Below are positions 9,901-20,052 of a stretch of 64,000 bases of DNA, piece by piece (the first letter of the stretch is position 1; every line of letters starts with the position of its first letter). The notes under the pieces are model-generated. The model had not been told where the DNA came from, did no database searches, and saw only the letters and a program-made list of their open reading frames with translations. The translations under genes were made by a program, and so were the position numbers. Source of the stretch: Chitinophagaceae bacterium (GTDB taxonomy: Bacteria > Bacteroidota > Bacteroidia > Chitinophagales > Chitinophagaceae); the NCBI GenBank assembly GCA_016710165.1, contig JADJLJ010000002.1:434001-498000 (forward strand). Reading direction: 5' to 3'.

Positions 9901-12700
9901 GTCACTCCCGGTTAATAGTCATGGTGGCAGTAGTAGCACCACAATATATTCCCCCGTTGGCAATGTTATTCCATGTACCGCCGCCATTGGTGCTTTGCTG
10001 CCATTGGTAGGCAATGCTGTACCTGTCACAGTAACACCGAATTGATACCGGATCTGGTGCACAAACAGTAACAGATGGAGGGGGTTGTGTATTGATGACC
10101 GTAGCTGCATTAACCGTTAATACAGCGGGATTGGAGTTTACGGTAAATGGTGCAAAGTTTCCTGTTACCACACAGCGGTATTGATAAGTGTTCATACCAA
10201 TAGTGGCTCCGGTAATGGCCAGGGTTGCTGTTGTTGCACCACTGTACACCCCGCCATTGGAAATATTATTCCAGGGGCCGCCTGCACCAGCAGTGCTTAG
10301 CTGCCATTGATAGGTTAAAGGAGCTGTACCTGCAGCTACTACGCTGAAACTGGTATTGGCTCCTGCACATATTGTTGCGTTGGATGGCTGGTTTGTTACA
10401 GACGCTGCGGTACATGTTGCAGAAGGAACCGTGGCTGACCAAATGCCACGGCCATGCGTTCCGGCTGCAATGGTACGATCGGAAGAACGATACTTGATCA
10501 TATCTGTCCGTACATTCGGGAAAGTTGAATTGGCTGCCCAAACCGTACTTGTACCATTGATAAGATCCGTTTCCCAGACACCTGTTTCGGTGGCAATAAA
10601 GGCTTTGGTATCGGTATCCGGGTGAAATAAAGCCCACCGTACCGGCATATCGGGCAGGTTGCCATCAATATTCGTCCAGGTAGTACCGCCATTGCTGGTT
10701 ACCCATACATTTTGTACGCCGTAGTTGGTGAAGCATGCGATCAGGTTCTGGTCATTGGATCCGGTAACGATACAATTGACATAGCCCGCCGGCATACTGG
10801 CGCCGCTGTTGAGAACCGTTCCGGCAACCGAGGTACCAACGTTTGCGTTATCAACCTGTACGATAAGCCCGTTGCCCGTACCAAAATAGACCCGGTGGTT
10901 GGTATACGGAGATGCATGTACAGCAGAAACATTCTGGCCCGAAAAAGAAGCGGCGCTGATCACTTCGGTGAAAGAACCGGTCTGCGGGTCATTCCATCGT
11001 AAGAACGTGCCTGCATTATTACATGCATAAATGATGTTGGTATTGTTGTCATAATCCCAGGGATTCACAAAACGCCCGGTACTCTGGTTGTTAACCGGTG
11101 TTGACCAGCTGTTCCCGTTATTAATACTTCTCCGGTAAACATTATAAACGTAAGAGCCAAACTGGTATTGAGGCTGATTCTGGTCAATGGCACTGTAACA
11201 ACCGTCGCCGCCAACAACCTCAACAGAGCTGTCAAGTCCGGGATGGTTAAGACGGTGCATTCCATTATCCTGTGCCCCGGCAATAAAGTGATTGGGCAAA
11301 GTAGGATGAATGGCAATTGAATAAAATTGTTTGAGACGCAATCCTTTGTTACGGTCCCGTATCGTTGTGCCTCCATTGGAAGAATAGTGTACTCCTCCAT
11401 CGCAGGTAAACATCAGCTTGGTACCACCATCCCACCATTGTATATTATGCTGGTCGGCATGAACATATTGACCGGTACTTGAAGCCCAGGTAGATATCTT
11501 AGTCCATGATGCACCTCCATTAGAGGTTTTATGACAATCCAGTCCCCCTACAATGCATTCATCGGGGTTGGCAGGATTGATCCCTACAGACAGGTCGTAC
11601 CAACCCTGGCCATTTGCCCAGTTCCCGGTTGGCTGGGCGGCAGTAGATGCCCAGTTTTCTCCTCCGTCCGTAGACTTCCATATAGTTGGTACGGCATGAC
11701 TTGTATTGTCGGGACATGCATACAGCACATTCCCCATGATCCCTAATTCCGTTCTTTGGTTAAAGGTAGTAAACGGGGTTGTTGCTGTTGTCCATCCTGA
11801 TCCGGAAGTAACGGTAGCAGGGATATCCGTAAAGCGGTAACCCGAAGTGCTGAAAATGCCTGTGGCCACATGCAATCTTCCCGGGCCGGATGTGGAACTG
11901 ATCTCAAGGTCGCATACACTGGCACCGATGCCGGTGGGTGTAATGGATGTCCACGTGGTCCCGCCATCTGTTGACCGCAACAATCCCGTGTTTCGGGTAC
12001 CTAAATATACATTGCCCTGGTAATCGCATACTATTCTTGTACCATTGATATAAGTACTGGTGCTGGGAAGAAAGTTCCATGTAACACCGGCATCCGTACT
12101 TTTAAATACACCTACTCCTCTTACTGCATCCGCATTTCCATAAGATTCCCCTGTGCAGAAATACATGATATTCTGAAATCCGGGCCTTGGGTCCTGGCAA
12201 ATGGCTGCTATGGCCAGGTTTGCCAAAAAATCATTTACCAGGGTCCAGTTAGCCGGTGCAACGGTTATATCGGTGGTCTTCCATAGGCCACCATCAACGC
12301 CGCCTACCCAAACTGTTTTATGCGTTGGGTCAAGAGAATCCACCATGGCTGCCCGGATCCTGCCCGCGGTCTGGTCATTATTGGGGCGGGGGTTGCCGCC
12401 AATGGAAACATCACCATTGGGCCCTCTTTCAATCCACGACAAAGCGGATATTATGTTGGAAGATGATTTTGCCTGTTCGGTCTGCTCGATCGCGATCCTG
12501 AGTTTTTCCCAGGGCACTTTACCGGTTGCAAGGTCACGGGTACGCTCAATTTCAAATTCAATGGCTTTATCCGGGCCATCGTATCCATCTGTCTTTTCTT
12601 TATGCCCGGTTGATTTTTTTTCCTGGCACCCGTTTGTGAAGGCAAGGGAAGCGATGAGAAAACAAAGAAATACATTCTTTACATGGAAGAATTGTTTCAT
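6921..12700 (-). CDS. Giant secreted BNR-repeat protein with about ten Ig-like repeats and T9SS sorting domain, frameshifted
   Basis: About 1,926 aa when repaired. The N-terminal signal ends near a Cys (LAFTNGC), so it looks lipoprotein-like. A beta-propeller region follows (about 80-765) with many Asp-box/BNR motifs (STDGGTTW, STDGGENW, SNGGASW), as in sialidases and sortilin-type propellers. From about residue 770 there are roughly ten 85-90 aa Ig-like repeats built on the pattern QPxxxxxCAGxxTxF..TYQWQ..W.NI.NGG.Y.GATT.TL, then one divergent Ig module, then a type A T9SS C-terminal domain starting LWIYPSPNTGLF and ending GEVVIR. It is probably surface-exposed or secreted; no catalytic residues are assignable. 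The frame breaks near 9905-9915, and a compensating pair of indels lies at about 10017-10056. An adhesin or glycan-binding role is inference. Confidence 0.8.
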
Positions 12701-13141
12701 AAAATTTCCGTTTGATTTTTTGATTTTAGACCGGTAGGAGGAATGACTGTACCTGTACTACCCGGATCTGTTTTTTTGATATTGCAAAAAAGGTTTGTGT
12801 TAATGATTGTTCAGCTACCCGGTTGTTTTCAGTAAAGTGAGTAAACTCCGTTGGCCGGAACTTAAACGGTTGCTGAAGAGCAGGATAAGCACAGCATTTA
12901 CCCGGGCTTAAAAAAAGCAACAATAAAAATGATATCGCACTGGTTTTTTTGATTTGCCGGGTTTTATCAGGACTTTAAAGCCTGAACATGTTTTGAATTA
13001 ACGGTCTGACAGGCCATTTGAGTATGGAAAATTACAGCTAATTTTTGGCAAAAGTCTGCCGGGGGTTTGATTTTTTAAAACACCCGGTAATAAAAACTCC
13101 CGGCAATTGCCGGGAGTTTGTATTAAAATTCCGTATACGGT
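12701..13141. other. Intergenic spacer between the two giant T9SS genes
   Basis: 440 nt, AT-rich. It holds the terminator of the downstream-listed protease gene (13094-13119). It must also contain the promoter of the BNR/Ig gene, whose ATG is at 12698-12700, but I found no clean TAnnTTTG box on the minus strand. A 65-codon frame on the minus strand (12726-12923) has no recognisable features and I do not call it. Confidence 0.6.
13094..13119 (-). terminator. Rho-independent terminator of the reprolysin-like protease gene
   Basis: A perfect palindrome: ACTCCCGGCA meets TGCCGGGAGT with almost no loop. On the minus strand it is followed by TTTTTATT. It lies 22 nt past the stop codon at 13142. 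The stem resembles the terminator of the sister T9SS gene at 6867-6891. Confidence 0.8.
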
Positions 13142-16100
13142 TTATTTCACTACCACTTCGCCTGTTTTGATCTTATTTCCATTTGCTTCCCTCAGAACCA
13201 CGTAGTACACTCCACCACCATTGCGGCGCAGGTCTATCTGGTGCAACTGGTATGGCTGGGTAACAGGGTATTCCTTATTAAGTACCCTTCTTCCATAGCT
13301 GTCGTAAATGGTGATCATCTGCTTGGTGCTGTTTGTGACAGATGCACCCGGTACATGGTAAGACACGGTAAACAATCCATTGTTCGGAACCGGGTAGATG
13401 AACAGCTTTTTGCTGGCAGAATCACGGATGTTCAGCAGTTCTGACTGACAGCTTCCCGAAGCGCTTGAAACAATTACCCTGTAATCGCCGAGCCTGTTAA
13501 CAGTAGCCACAAGCGTATTACCGGTTTCCGGCTGCTGAGTTCCGTTCAGGTACCATGCAAAGGTCAAACCAGGACCCGGGGTAACATTAACCGTTAAGGT
13601 AGTGTTCCAACCTGCCAGTAAACTTGTATAAGGGGCTGCAGTTATTACCGGTTGAGGGGTAACATTCAGCACACCCGCATTTGAATTCACCGCTCCACAG
13701 GGAGCTGCACCGCTAACTACGCAGCGGTACTGGCTTCCGTTCATACCGGCTGTGATCCCGGTCAGTGTTAATGTAGTGGTTGTTGCACCGCCGTATACAC
13801 CGCCATTATTGATATTCGTCCATGGTCCACCGGCACCTGTAGTGCTGATCTGCCATTGGTAAGTTGGTGATGTACCCGTTGCAGCAACGGTGAAGCTGGT
13901 ACTGCCGGTAGCACAGATATTGGTGGTTACTACCGGTTGGGTAGTAATGGAAACGGGCGTATTTACAGTAAGCGCTGCATTATTGCTGGTTGCAGCAGGT
14001 GCACAGGTTCCTGAAATTATACAACGGTATAATGAGCCGCTCATGCCGGCTGTTACACCGGTGATGGTCAATGAAGCAGTGGTTGCACCGCTATATACAC
14101 CTCCGTTCACAATTGGGGTCCATGGTCCGCCTGCACCGGTTGTACTGATCTCCCACTGATAGGCTGGAGCTGTTCCGTTTGCAGCCACGGTATAGGTAAC
14201 ATTGTTTCCTACACAAAGCGTGGTGGCAGCAGCAGGTTGTGTTGTGATGGAAGGAGCCGTATTCACCGTTAATATAGCTGCCGTTGAGTTGGAAGCGGCA
14301 CAGGTTGCTGCGCCATTTACCACACAACGGTATTGGTTGTTATTCATGCCCGCTGTAACACCGGTTAAAGTAAGTGTAGCAGTGGTGGCACCGCTGTATA
14401 CTCCCCCGTTTACTATGTTATTCCAGGATCCGCCGCCATTGGTGCTTTCCTGCCATTGGTAGGCTGGAGTAGTACCCGTTGCAGCAACTGTGAATGTTGT
14501 TTGCAAACCGGCACACAATGTAGCGTTAGACGGCTGCGATGTAATAGCTATTGGTGTGTTCACTGTTAATGTCACACAGTTTGAAGTTGCAGCCGGTGCA
14601 CACGTTCCGGTTATGATGCAACGGTAAGCGGTACCGTTCATTGCAATAGAAGTAGGGTTAACGGTCATTGTTGCCGTGGTAACACCTGAATAAGGTGCCG
14701 CATTGGCAAGGTTTGTCCATGGTCCTGCGCAAGACGCTGCACTCTGCCATTGATAGGTAAGGCCTCCACCTGCAGCAGTAACACTGAATGTGGTACTTGC
14801 AGCGCCACAAACTACCGAAGCAGCAGGCTGGCTGGAAATGGAAGGAGCCGCATTTACTGTTAATGTTGCAGCATTGGAATTTGTTGATCCGCAAAGAACA
14901 GACGCAACACAACGGTATTGATAATTATTCATGGATACCAGAACACCGGTAAGGGTTAAGGTGGCGGTTGTTGCACCGCTGTAAATACCTCCGTTTGTGA
15001 TGTTGCTCCATGAACCACCGCCATTGGTGCTTTCCTGCCATTGGAAACTGGTAGCAGCTGCCGATGTGATGCTGAAGCTGGTATTGGTTCCAACACAAAT
15101 CGTTTGTGGATTTGGCTGGGCAGTAATAGAAGGTCCTGCACCCGGATTAACTATGTATGTCAGGATCACCGATTTGATCTCAGCACCTGCTGTACCGGTG
15201 ATGGTTACCGGGTAGTTGCCCGGTGTTAAAATGTTCATGTTGTTAAGTGTTACCACGGTGCTGTTACCCGGAATAACAGGGTTCACTGAATAAGTAACAT
15301 TGGTGCCCGGAGGATTGCCGGTTGCAACCAGGTTGATCGGGGTCACAAAACCCAGCACACTGGTTGTTCCAAGGGTGGCAGCGCCAGATGCGGTTCCGCA
15401 GGTCACTGAAGTTGGAGCAGCTGGTGGTACAAAAGTAAAAGTAGGGTTACTTGCTGTTATGGTAAAATTGGCATTGGTAATATCAAAGAAAATATTATCA
15501 GCAGCTTCCACTTTGATCCGTGCTGTTGTGGTGGCAACAGAAGGAATTGTCAACGCTTCAGAACCATCATTGGGGGTGCTGGCTGAAATTACAGTGGGAT
15601 ATGTATTGCCTCCGTCAGTGGATAAGGAGATCTTCACGTTGGCACAACTGATCGGAGCAGTATTGGTTCCGGCAACGTTCCATGTGATCGTTTGCATGGA
15701 ACCGCCAGCCCAGGATTCGCCGCCATTGGGGGCAGTTACCAGGAACGGAGCAGTACCTCCTACATTTACCGTGAAGACGGTTGCGGTCTGGCATCCGCCT
15801 GCACCACTGGAAGCAACACCGCCGCCAGCAGCTTTGTTGTCACGCACGGTCAGTTTAAACTTCATGGCCCTGGAAACGGGTGATAAAGTTTCTCCTTTCA
15901 AACCACCCATCGCAGACGGCGGGTTTGCAGGATATCCTGCCAATATAACTGCAATATCCGGGAAGGTCCTGCTTCCACTTGTTTTTGGAATCCTTGATTT
16001 GAACAACGGTACACTGTTGCCCGCAGCAGCAGTTGCCCCGGCATTCCAGGTTGTATTACCGGTTCCGGAAAAATCCCATTGTTCCCAGCAATAGGTCAAT

Positions 16101-17468
16101 GGATCATTATCCGGGTCAGTTGCTGAACCGGTTAACGTGAATGGGGTGCTTACCGGTATGGTCAGGTTATTATTAGCGAGGGCATTAATAATGGGGATCT
16201 GGTTTCCGGAGGGGTTTGTTGTTCCGCAGGCAGAACCGGCACCCGAAACGAAGTTGCTGATCTCGTCAAAACTCATCCCATGAAAGAAGGGGTCGCTGTT
16301 CGGCTGAATATTTTCTCCGCCGCAGATACCTGCATAGGCCTGTATGGTGGTTCCGCTGCCTGGTTCAAGCTTGGTTGAATTGGGGGAACTGCCGCAACCG
16401 GCCATGGTATGGTTGCCGCCAAACTGGTGACCCATTTCGTGCGCTACATAATCAATATCATAAGGATCCCCTGTAGGATTGGGGCTTCCGGTTATACCTC
16501 TTGCTTTTGATGAACCACAAGGTGAATTCAATTGAGCCAATCCACCGCCACCGGTACTGAAGGTGTGGCCAATATCATAGTTGGGCGATCCGATAAAGTT
16601 ATCGCAAACCGTCTGGCTTTCGTTTATTAAAACGTTTGCATTGTTGTTCCCGGTAAATGGATCGGTAGCTGCATCTAAAAATTCAACGTTGCCGTTGGTG
16701 GCTACCAGTGTCATGCTTATGGCCAACTCTGTTCTGTAAACGCCTACCACCCTGTTTACGGATGTTACGATCGCATTGTGCAGGATCACCGGGTTGGTGC
16801 CCGCATTGATGCCGGGTGCCTGGGCGTATTCACCGGTACATGCCACAGCCAGCCGGTAAGTCCTCATTTCTGTTCCGCGGCAGGCAGCGGTAATGATATT
16901 ATTGATGGGTGTTGGAGCATAATCAGGCACATCACAGGCCCAGGCTCCTTTCGTATAAGGGAGGTCTTTTCTGAAATAGCTTATTAATTCAGTGGTATGA
17001 CCTACTGCATACGGATCTATGTAGTATGAACCGTTAACGGTTAAGACCTGCGCATGAAAACCACGGGGGCCATAATCGAACCGGATACTGGCATAGGGGT
17101 CGTTAATACCCCTGGCCGGCAAATGTTTTTATCTCAGGAAATTTTGCTTCCAGGCCGGGTTCCTGGATGCTGCTCTCCCAAACCCTGAAACGGGCAACCC
17201 TTCCGTCGGGCATGGGGATCTCCATTACGGGAGCCGTGTTGGGGTTTATGTTTTTTTCTGAGGGAAGAGACCAAAGAAATGATCTTAACTGGTTATTGTC
17301 AGCTTTAATGGTCTGGTATTTTGTTGGTACAATCACCCGTTTGCTTCCGCTGGCCAGCGAGATCGCATTTTCACTGACTGCAGTAAAAAATGCGTTTTGT
17401 GCCGAAAGGGAAATGGAAACAGAAAAAAGTACCAAAGCGATAAATGAAATCCGGTAGATTTTTTTCAT
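13142..17468 (-). CDS. Secreted reprolysin-like zinc metalloprotease with Ig repeats and T9SS sorting domain, frameshifted
   Basis: About 1,441 aa when repaired. Signal peptide MKKIYRISFIALVLFSVS..LSAQ, a propeptide-like region, then a metzincin catalytic domain with the zinc motif HEMGHQFGGNH (about 343-353) and a downstream Met-turn candidate FHGMSFDEI. Next come a beta domain (NGGESWAGG...ITWNVAGTN), another beta module, five Ig-like repeats of the same QP..C.G..TYQWQ type as the neighbouring BNR protein, one divergent Ig module, and a type A T9SS C-terminal domain (LFIYPVPNNGLF...TGEVVVK). It is predicted to be an exported endopeptidase. The frame breaks at a C4 run (17109-17112 plus strand, G4 in the gene): FAGQG continues as INDPYAS only if one base is removed. 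The PorP/SprF gene lies 200 nt upstream on the same strand. Confidence 0.85.
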
Positions 17469-17668
17469 ACTCTGTTTGTTTATAAAGGAATAAAAATTTT
17501 AATGGTTCTTTTAAAAAAATTCGATGCCCGGCAATGGGGAACCGACTGAATCAATTCCTGCCGACCGTACAATCAGTCTCTGATGTCAAAATGAAAATGT
17601 GCAACTGAAACCATGCAGAAAACAAGTCAAACCGTTCTTTTCTTTTCAGCACATTTTTCTTTGTTTTC

Positions 17669-18670
17669 TTAAAACTTAGGGCATGGAATTCCCTGGTACT
17701 CTGCCGGCCGCTTGATGAAGATCAGGGAAAATTCCGATCCTCCGCGTGAGGCAGTAGCTGCCTTCAAACTGGAAATATTAAAATCATAGCTGGCGCCGAT
17801 ACGCAGTCCGCCAAACTCAATGCCGACATATGGAACGATGGCATCGTTGAAGCGAACCCAGCTGCCAATATATAGACTGCTCGGGTTTTCTGCTTCCTGG
17901 TTCAAATTGACGGCCAGGGCAGCGCCCACTGTTGTTTCGCTTGCCTTATTTTGTATCTGGTGGATCAGGGAAGTATGAACGGTCAGCAGGTCAGATAAAG
18001 GGAACGAGCCGCCGCCGTGAATGGAGATACGTCCACTCAGGTACCAGTTCTTATCCTTAAAACCAACTTTTGGCCGGTTGATATGATACATGGATGCCCC
18101 TAAATAGAAATTATTCTGGCCATTGGTGGAACCGGAATAGAGCAAACCGGCATTGACATCAAAATAACTTTGGTTGTTGCCGTTCGTAATAAGATCCGAA
18201 GTGGTTCCTGTAAACCCGTTTTGCGTAAGCATATCTTCAAAGGTCAGTTTGCTTACATCCAGGTTAAGGCTGGAGTAGGTGGCCTGGAAACCTGCACCAA
18301 TGGTGCTGTAGCCATTTTCATCCAGTGCCTTGTGATAAGACATGGACAACGAACCGTAATTCAACTTTAATATATTGTTGGCGCTTGCATCGGTCAGACC
18401 TGAAATGCCGATCCCAAATACATCCCCACCGGGTATCTTACTTTTTAAGATCGGGAAATCCAGCGAGGCGCTTGTGGTCACGTATGCTTTTGGAATGGAT
18501 GGCCACTGATCCCGGTGGTTTGCAGCCAGGCGCCATGTGCCGCTGAACTTACCGGTAAAGGCAGGGTTCAACGTAAGCGGGGATGCAAAAAACTGTGAAA
18601 AATGGGGATCCTGGGCTGTAACCGAAAGGGTAAGCAATAGGGCACTTGCAAAAACTATTAATTTTCTCAT
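17669..18670 (-). CDS. PorP/SprF family type IX secretion system membrane protein
   Basis: 333 aa. Signal peptide MRKLIVFASALLLTLSVTAQ followed by the family signature DPHFSQFFASPLTLNPAFTG, many amphipathic strands, and a C-terminal beta strand. PorP/SprF proteins are outer-membrane beta-barrels that help T9SS export; SprF-type members often sit beside the large surface protein they serve, for instance SprB in Flavobacterium. Here it is 200 nt upstream of the reprolysin-like T9SS protease on the same strand, so it may be dedicated to that cargo. That partnership is inference. It is unusual that the neighbouring cargo domain looks like type A rather than the type B usually linked to SprF. Confidence 0.9.
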   Translation of the reverse strand: MRKLIVFASALLLTLSVTAQDPHFSQFFASPLTLNPAFTGKFSGTWRLAANHRDQWPSIPKAYVTTSASLDFPILKSKIPGGDVFGIGISGLTDASANNILKLNYGSLSMSYHKALDENGYSTIGAGFQATYSSLNLDVSKLTFEDMLTQNGFTGTTSDLITNGNNQSYFDVNAGLLYSGSTNGQNNFYLGASMYHINRPKVGFKDKNWYLSGRISIHGGGSFPLSDLLTVHTSLIHQIQNKASETTVGAALAVNLNQEAENPSSLYIGSWVRFNDAIVPYVGIEFGGLRIGASYDFNISSLKAATASRGGSEFSLIFIKRPAEYQGIPCPKF

Positions 18671-18777
18671 TTTTATTGACTGTTCAGAACCCTAAAGATA
18701 GGGATTTGCGGTAAAAAGCTGCATAGAATTAATTCGGGATTTTGAAGAGATTTTCCGATCCGGCTCAACCGGTTGAT

Positions 18778-18794
18778 CTGCCAAGGCATAGGCA
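18778..18794. repeat. Short palindromic element of the CTGCC...GGCAG family
   Basis: CTGCC, an 8-nt AAGGCATA loop, then GGCAG, in the 168-nt spacer between upp and the PorP/SprF gene. It resembles the CCTGCC...GGCAGG elements at 21554-21574 and 60278-60293. Confidence 0.45.
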
Positions 18795-18838
18795 GGAATT
18801 ATTTTGATAATACCAGGCTGATATTCAGTAATTAAGGA

Positions 18839-19489
18839 TTAATTCTGCATCTTGGAACCAAATGCCAGGTCCCCGGCATCACCAAGGCCCGGAACGATGT
18901 ATCCCTTGGCGGTGATCTCGTCATCAATATCCCCACACCAGATCGTGGATTTTGGGAAGGCCCGTTTAACGTATTCGATACCTACCGTACAGGCGATGGC
19001 ACAAACAATGTGGAGCTCTTTAATGGTGCCTTCTTCCTTTAAAAAATCAATGGCTTTCACCAGGGATGAGCCGGTGGCGATCATGGGGTCGCTGATGATC
19101 AGTATCCGGCCTTCGATCTCGGGGCAGCTCATGTATTCCAGCCTGATCTCAAAACTGCCATCGGGGTGATGCTTCCGGTATGCACTGATGAATGCATTAT
19201 CTGCTTTGTCAAAAAAATTGAGCAGACCGTTGTGCATGGCCAGCCCGGCACGTAAAATAGTTGCCAGTACGGGTTGTTCTGCCAGCACCCTGCTTTTGCT
19301 GGTGCCAAGGGGAGTGGTTATTTCCTTTTCCTGCCAGGGCATTTTCTTACTGATCTCATAGCCGGCTACCTCTGCGATCCGTTCAAGGTTCCGCCTGAAA
19401 CGCATCCGGTCATTCTGAATATCAATATCCCTTAACTCACCTATCCAGTTGCTCACCAGGGAATGTTCTTCGCTGAGGTTGATTGTCAT
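18839..19489 (-). CDS. upp: Uracil phosphoribosyltransferase
   Basis: 216 aa, cytoplasmic. It makes UMP from uracil and PRPP (pyrimidine salvage). Visible motifs are TILRAGLAMHNGLL, the PRPP-binding ISDPMIATGSSLVKAI (about 130-147), and the C-terminal uracil-binding YIVPGLGDAGDLAFG. Length fits the family. The start MTINLSEEHSLV at 19489 is the only sensible Met. A TAnnTTTG box lies upstream at 19524-19531. It is monocistronic as far as can be seen and divergent from the lipoprotein gene at 19613. Confidence 0.95.
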   Translation of the reverse strand: MTINLSEEHSLVSNWIGELRDIDIQNDRMRFRRNLERIAEVAGYEISKKMPWQEKEITTPLGTSKSRVLAEQPVLATILRAGLAMHNGLLNFFDKADNAFISAYRKHHPDGSFEIRLEYMSCPEIEGRILIISDPMIATGSSLVKAIDFLKEEGTIKELHIVCAIACTVGIEYVKRAFPKSTIWCGDIDDEITAKGYIVPGLGDAGDLAFGSKMQN

Positions 19490-19523
19490 TGCTTGCAGTT
19501 TTGTGTTTTACAGCAAAACCAGA

Positions 19524-19531
19524 CAAAACTA
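19524..19531 (-). promoter_or_regulatory. Putative -7 box TAGTTTTG for upp
   Basis: CAAAACTA on the plus strand, i.e. TAGTTTTG on the minus strand, 34 nt before the upp ATG. No ideally spaced -33 TTTG. Confidence 0.35.
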
Positions 19532-19612
19532 AAATAAAAAAAGCAGCATCGGGCTATTTTTTAACACAGTATTTCACAAAAATGTAGTTTTATTGTATTC
19601 AAAATAACGCAA

Positions 19613-20041
19613 ATGAAAAGAGCGATCTTACTGGCTTCAATCGCAACAATGGCCTGCATGGGCTGCAGCAGCGGGGATGATAAAACGGCGGATAAGGCCA
19701 AATCCAAAGACAAGTACGAGCAAACCAAGGAAACACTGGAAGAAACCGAAAAGAAAAATCCCCGGCGTTTTTTAAGTGTGAGTGGCCACGATAAGAAGAA
19801 CCTGTGGCGGCAAACGGTAATTAAAGGAACCATTTCCAACAATGCAAAAGTGGCCAGCTATAAAGATGTGGATGTAGAACTTTCCTTTTACAGCAAAACT
19901 GGGGCGTTGCTTGAAAAAGACCATGAGGTCATCTATGAGACCATTGCACCGGGGAGTAAAGCCGATTTCAAGACCAGGTATTTTGCACCAAAGGGCACAG
20001 ACAGCGTGGCGTTGAGGATAGTAGCGGCCAAAACGGAGTAG
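19613..20041 (+). CDS. Small lipoprotein with an FxLYD-like beta domain
   Basis: 142 aa. The signal peptide ends ACMGC followed by SSGDD, a Cys plus Ser/Asp stretch typical of surface-directed Bacteroidota lipoproteins. A charged linker (KAKSKDKYEQTKETLEETEK) leads to a beta domain with VIKGTISNNAKVASYKDVDVEL and YETIAPGSKADF, which is the pattern of FxLYD-type Ig-like domains (comparison with known members not possible here). Function unknown. It is convergent with ade, with 11 nt between the stops. Confidence 0.7.
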   Translation: MKRAILLASIATMACMGCSSGDDKTADKAKSKDKYEQTKETLEETEKKNPRRFLSVSGHDKKNLWRQTVIKGTISNNAKVASYKDVDVELSFYSKTGALLEKDHEVIYETIAPGSKADFKTRYFAPKGTDSVALRIVAAKTE

Positions 20042-20052
20042 ATATTTTTTTC

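Noticed and set aside
7288..10045. Many open frames on the plus strand across the Ig-repeat gene
   Set aside because: They are antisense shadows produced by the repetitive, stop-poor repeat DNA and have no protein features.
12726..12923. A 65-codon minus-strand frame in the spacer between the giant genes
   Set aside because: No homology style, no plausible start context, and no continuation of a signal-peptide pattern.
15300..16094. A 264-codon plus-strand open frame opposite the protease gene
   Set aside because: It is the mirror of a protein with clear domains; its own composition is Val/Ala/Pro-rich without motifs.
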